From NCBI GenBank assembly GCA_032622095.1, contig CP136061.1, positions 3,286,001-3,350,000 of the forward strand: a stretch of DNA of 64,000 nt, read 5' to 3'. The notes under the pieces are model-generated. The model was given only the letters and a program-made list of their open reading frames with translations, was not told the origin of the DNA and did not search any database. This stretch comes from Siphonodentalium dalli (lineage: Eukaryota; Mollusca; Scaphopoda; Gadilida; Siphonodentaliidae). The position numbers were made by a program, and so were the translations under genes. Each line of letters starts with the position of its first letter. The stretch's first letter is position 1. Below are positions 59,170 to 64,000 of this stretch, one piece after another.

Positions 59170-59660
59170 AAAGTACCGCAGTACTGGTACCCCTGAATAG
59201 TAGCTGGGTATACCGCGGTGCTAGCATCTGGGTATACCGTGGTACTCGTACCTTGGGTATACCTCGGTACTAGTACCGGGGTGTTTGCCCAAAATCCCGG
59301 GGTACCAGTACCGCGGTATACCAGGTACTAGTACCCGGGGTATACCGCGGTACTAGTACTTGGGTATGACAGTACCGCCATATACCCAGCTACTGATACC
59401 ATGGTATACCCAGGCACTAGTACTGGGGTGTTTGCCCGAAACCCCAGGGTACCAGTACCGCGTATACCCAGATGCTATTACCGGGGTTTAACGCGGTACT
59501 GGTATATTGGTTTGCCAGTACCGTGGTTTAACCAGGTACTAGGGCCACCTTATACTCATGTACTAGTACCGGGGTGTTTGCCCAAAATCACGGGATGTCA
59601 GTACCGCGGTATATCCAGGTACTATAGTACCTGGATATATTGCGGTACTGGCACCCCGTG
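59170..59660. repeat. 146-147-bp repeat rich in GGTACTAGTACC palindromes
   Basis: GTGTTTGCCC occurs at 59281, 59428 and 59574, giving spacings of 147 and 146. Each unit holds several self-complementary words: GGTACTAGTACC, TACCGCGGTA, GGTACC. Confidence 0.85.
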
Positions 59661-59689
59661 AGTCTTAACACTAATTGTTACAAACAAAC

Positions 59690-60070
59690 AAAATTTCAAA
59701 ACAAACAATTTAATCACTCCAAATGTGTCCGATTCTTATTTTGTTCAAATTAAACAATTGCAATTGTTTAAGTGGATCTTTGTTAAAATTAATCAATTTT
59801 ATTGGTTAATTTGAGTAATATTCACTTGTATGTTTTGAACAATATATTTGTCATAATAAACAATTAATTGTTTGAAAAATATAATATCAAGTCAGACCAA
59901 ACAATATATTGTTAAAACCAAACAACCCAATAACTCAAAGTAACCAAAATACATGTTTCACTTAATCAAATGCAATTGTTTATTTTGAGAAAAAAAATGA
60001 ATCGGGACATTTGGATGCATTTTGTTTTTCGAACAATTTGTTGTTTGTAGCAAACAAATAGTTGTTAATA
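59690..60070. repeat. AAACAATT/CAATTGTTT-rich tract
   Basis: The word AACAATT and its complement AATTGTT recur many times at irregular spacing on both strands. Confidence 0.7.
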
Positions 60071-61697
60071 CCTCACTCATATTTATATTCGTGCAGTACT
60101 GTTTTTGGCACAAAATGAGTGCATCAATTTAAAACTGAGCTAAAAATAGTTTGATGCAAAGAATTTAGCGAACAAATGGGAAAACAAAGGTGTTTATAAG
60201 ATGTAACCTATAAATGCAAACAGCATGTATCAACTATGAAGTGAGTCCTGACATTTCTGAAGTCAGCAGCCTCTCAATTGTCATTGATACCATTTAAGTT
60301 TAATTACAAGGTTCATTCTGTTTGACTCGCATGGGACTGTCATATCTCAAATTTGTAATGGTATCTATATGTACATTCGTACATTGATACTCTGATCATG
60401 GCATGAATCCCTACTCTGGCTTAAACGATGTAGAGATAATATCATATTCACCTGTTCGGAACCGGGGAACGTGTTGATATTCAGATGAGGAACTTTACAA
60501 CAATGAACAAACAACACGGGGAATATAATGCTTTGTTAATTCTTGTTCCTTGATAATCTATTTCTAAGTAGGTGTTGGTTCCAGCTCGAGATTGCAAGAT
60601 CTGTTTTTACTATCACCATAAATATTGAATTAATTACCTGGGAAAACTCCATGATTGAAAGCAAAGCAAAGCAAAATCGGCTCATCAAAGTCACCTAAAT
60701 CATGCAATATTGAGATGGGACATTCACCTACTGTGAAATACACCTTCTGTAGAATCCCAAGCATGTACACATGTCAAGATGTAGTGCAGTGTGTCCGTAT
60801 GTTTACATACCAACACGAAATCACGTGACATGTTAAATATATGCATGTCTACAAATATGTATTACACTATACATTAAAAATTAATAATAGACCGCCAGTC
60901 ATATCTATTTTAACTCTGTTTACATTGGGTATACCATTACACAGGCTTTTCTTGGTAATGTTAATGGCCCGAATTGAGCGATGTTTTTTCCCCTGCTGGT
61001 TTGTGTGGAGCGATTTTTGGGGTGCTTGTTCTGTTACTACTGAACAGGAACTATTGACAGAGTTAATAAGTTCCACTAAGCCCGTTTGGTGAGTTCCTAC
61101 GGAACAGTCTACGTAATTAAAGGAATTCGCTATAGGAATAAAATATATATAATTCTTGCACAATTTTGTTTTTGATGTACTTAAATTTGTAGTCCAATTG
61201 TTCGCGTTGAAAATGTTATGGATATACCCAATGGTAGATGTGCATTCGCCCTCCCTGCTGCTGATGTTTACATGTACAAGTATTATATGTTTTTTTTCAT
61301 TTACAATGGTATAAGCGGATAATTGACTTAGAATATTGATTATTTGGCGTCAAATTGAACAGGGGATCTTTAAGAAACCCATGTCACAACTTCCAAACTG
61401 AGCGTCGTGGACATATGGCACTCTTGGCCTTGCATCGTTTTTTTTATTTCTAAGTCGATAAATTTGACGAATTCAGTGAGTTTCTCCGATACATATAAAG
61501 TACGAATAGAAGTATTTCATATATTCATCGACCTATTTCAATCACCGGAACGTGAAAAAACCAACAAATTACAAGATTTGAACTTTGATCTGAAGATAAC
61601 GAGTCGCTTTAATGCACATATGATCGCTGGATGTAGCATGGTAAACTGAACACTTGGTTACAGTAAATTTCGTTACGCTAGGTGCACCGAAGAGCCT

Positions 61698-61698
<1 letters not shown>
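60071..61698. other. Non-coding sequence, nothing recognised
   Basis: AT-rich; short ORFs at 60841-61163 and 61407-61649 have no recognisable features. Confidence 0.5.

Positions 61699-61761
<63 letters not shown>
61699..61761. repeat. (TA)n microsatellite
   Basis: About 60 bp of uninterrupted TA. Confidence 0.97.
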
Positions 61762-61762
<1 letters not shown>

Positions 61763-61919
61763 CAAGACCCTGACGAAAACAGTTGCTTATAACGCAGGGA
61801 ATATGATACCGCGGTCACGATTTATAATAATTATAAGTATACCTACTGAAATGTCGCGCATTCTTCTCTGGGTTTTCAATTACGATAAGATCTCCTTGTA
61901 TATTAATAATGTTTACATA

Positions 61920-62368
61920 AATGTGACCCGCCATATCAAATCCAGTCGTATGTCGGGATTATTTTTTACCCTGGGCCAATGCATTCTCTTATATATGCGA
62001 GTCGACCATAGGTCGCCTCGCATATATAAGAGAATGCATTGGCCTAACAATTTTTTATCATTTTTTTTAAATAAATGTTTCTTACATTTTTTAGGACATA
62101 AAATAAAAAACATACATTACCCATTAGAAGCATATAGATGAGTGTCGTCTGCTTATGTTTGTCTGGGGCTCTGTATGGGTGAAATTATAAAATTGTAAAA
62201 GAATACAAGAAAAAATTATTAAAATTGTAAAAAAATGTTAGGCCAATGCATTCTCTTATATATGCGAGGCGACCTACGGTCGACTCGAATATATAAGAGA
62301 ATGCATTGGCACAGGGTAAAAAAAATCCCGACTTACGACTGGATTTGATATGGCGGGTCATAAATGTG
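61920..62368. mobile_element. Fold-back element with nested palindromes in each arm
   Basis: The outer arms begin ATGTGACCCGCCATATCAAA and end with its complement TTTGATATGGCGGGTCATAA. Each arm of about 135 bp also contains its own 69-bp palindrome (61975-62043 and 62242-62310, both starting GCCAATGCATTCTCTTATAT). The centre is T/A-rich. No coding capacity, so a non-autonomous MITE or fold-back element. Confidence 0.9.
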
Positions 62369-62765
62369 TAGCTTAATTGACCAAGTGTTCATGTTAGCTT
62401 TAGAATTGACTTCTCGGCTGTGTTTAAAGTGATATGAAATACTCCGGTATGGTGAACACATCGAAATGGACAATACTCTTGCTCAAAGTGTTTTTGTTTT
62501 TTTTTGGACAAATATTATATCCAAATTGACAACAAACACCGTCATTCTTTTATATTAATTAAATGCAGTTGTTTGCTTTAGTTAATCGCCGATATTTGCG
62601 TCCCGAATCGAAATGCAGATATTTACAATTGAGCGTAGTCAGTTCAGACGATGTTTTCTATGAAGTGGAACGGTCGATTTGTTTGAGATTTTCGGAGATG
62701 TTAGTAGAATTATACATCCCCCAGTTGACATAGATCCTGAGCACTAACTTATCACTTTCACGCAT
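62369..62765. other. Unidentified sequence
   Basis: Nothing recognised between the fold-back element and the terminal minisatellite. Confidence 0.5.
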
Positions 62766-64000
62766 CCGAACAGTATCCGTAATATGTCTTTAAAGATGCG
62801 AACAGTATCCGTAATATGTCTGTAAAGATGCGCGGCCCGAACAGTATCCGTAATATGTCTTTAAAGATGCGAACAGTATCCGTAATATGTCTTTAAAGAT
62901 GCGAACAGTATCCGTAATACGTCTTTAAAGATGCGCGGCCCGAACAGTATCCGTAATATGTCTTTAAAGATGCGCGGCCCCAACAGTATCCGTAATATGT
63001 CTTTAAAGATGCGAACAGTATCCGTAATATGTCTTTAAAGATGCGAACAGTATCCGTAATATGTCTTTAAAGATGCGAACAGTATCCGTAATATGTCTTT
63101 AAAGATGCGCGGCCCGAACAGTATCCGTAATATGTCTTTAAAGATGCGCGGCCCGAACAGTATCCGTAATATGTCTTTAAAGATGCGAACAGTATCCGTA
63201 ATATGTCTTTAAAGATGCGAACAGTATCCGTAATATGTCTTTAAAGATGCCCGAACAGTATCCGCAATATGTCTTTAAAGATGCGCGGCCCGTACAGTAT
63301 CCGTAATATGTCTTTAAAGATGCGCGGCCCGAACGGTATCCGTAATATGTCTTTAAAGATGCGCGGCCCGAACAGTATCCGTAATATGTCTTTAAAGATG
63401 CGCGGCCCGAACAGTATCCGTAATATGTCTTTAAAGATGCTCGGCCCGAACAGTATCCGTAACATGTCTTTAAAGATGCGCGGCCCGAACAGTATCCGTA
63501 ATATGTCTTTAAAGATGCGCGGCCCGAACAGTATCCGTAATATGTCTTTAAAGATGCGCGGCCCGAACAGTATCCGTAATATGTCTTTAAAGATGCGCGG
63601 CCCGAACAGTATCCGTAATATGTCTTTAAAGATGCGCGGCCCGAACAGTATCCGTAATATGTCTTTAAAGATGCGCGGCCCGAACAGTATCCGTAATATG
63701 TCTTTAAAGATGCGCGGCCCGAACAGTATCCGTAATATGTCTTTAAAGATGCGCGGCCCGTACAGTATCCGTAATATGTCTTTAAAGATGCGCGGCCCGA
63801 ACAGTATCCGTGATATGTCTTTAAAGATGCCCGAAGAGTATCCGTAATATGTCTTTAAAGATGCGCGGCCCGAACAGTATCCGTAATATGTCTTTAAAGA
63901 TGCGCGGCCCGAACAGTATCCGTAATATGTCTTTAAAGATGCGCGGCCCGAACAGTATCCGTAATATGTCTTTAAAGATGCGCGGCCCGAACAGTATCCG
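62766..64000. repeat. 39-bp minisatellite with 32-bp variant, about 33 copies, runs off the window
   Basis: The long unit is GAACAGTATCCGTAATATGT followed by CTTTAAAGATGCGCGGCCC. The short form lacks GCGGCCC. From about 63270 the long form dominates; since 39 is 3 x 13, a 192-codon frame of (MSLKMRGPNSIRN)n stays open and is not evidence of a gene. TTTAAA and GCGCGGCCC sites recur in every long unit. Confidence 0.97.

Noticed and set aside
60841-61163. Overlapping 83- and 98-codon ORFs on opposite strands
   Set aside because: No recognisable motif, no splice context and AT-rich codon use like the surrounding non-coding DNA.
63241-63847. 192-codon ORF of (MSLKMRGPNSIRN)n and its minus-strand counterpart
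   Set aside because: Produced by the 39-bp minisatellite; no start context, no unique sequence and open on both strands.

Overview
The window is eukaryotic: genes are split by GT-AG introns, most of the sequence is AT-rich, and there are non-LTR retrotransposon remains, fold-back elements and very large minisatellites. The receptor-phosphatase architecture, together with mollusc-like LINE remains, suggests a marine lophotrochozoan such as a bivalve. That is an inference; no species marker was identified. No rRNA, tRNA, CRISPR or prokaryotic-type operon was seen.

The one convincing host gene lies on the + strand from 6253 (5' end not found) to its stop at 31353, with a poly(A) signal at 31514. 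Twelve exons were built by hand from splice sites and reading phase. They encode the C-terminal 466 residues of a receptor-type tyrosine-phosphatase-like protein: a cysteine-rich EB/EGF-like module, one transmembrane helix, a single PTP domain and a tail with a duplicated 32-residue tyrosine-rich unit. The frame and splice sites are intact, but the catalytic parts are lost: the P-loop arginine is Ala, the WPD tryptophan is gone, the phosphotyrosine-loop tyrosine is gone, and the Q-loop Gln-Thr is Pro-Lys. It looks like a maintained receptor pseudophosphatase that could itself be tyrosine-phosphorylated. Its introns hold local minisatellites, palindromes, a fold-back pair and short copies of its own splice acceptors.

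Region by region: 1-1530 has an unidentified ORF at the left edge and two hairpins. 1531-4118 is a broken LINE on the - strand. 4119-6252 is intergenic or upstream intron with a decayed copy of an EB-like segment. 6253-31550 is the receptor gene. 31705-38985 holds a LINE ORF1 fragment, a GC-rich MITE-like element, degenerate repeats and a second broken LINE on the + strand, bracketed by an inverted 31-nt repeat. 39058-48030 is a 9-kb inverted-repeat structure made of about 1.2-kb outer arms and inward tandem arrays; its left arm carries a 644-bp solo LTR whose empty site survives in the right arm. 48150-48508 is a 44-bp minisatellite. 49003-58595 is a 9.6-kb megasatellite (53-bp units with higher-order duplication, then 27-bp units). 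59170-60070 is a palindrome-rich 147-bp repeat followed by AAACAATT-rich sequence. 61699-62368 has a TA microsatellite and a nested fold-back element. 62766-64000 is a 39/32-bp minisatellite running off the end.

Beyond the receptor gene, nothing in the window supports an expressed cellular gene. The long ORFs after 41 kb are by-products of repeats whose unit length is a multiple of three or which lack stops.
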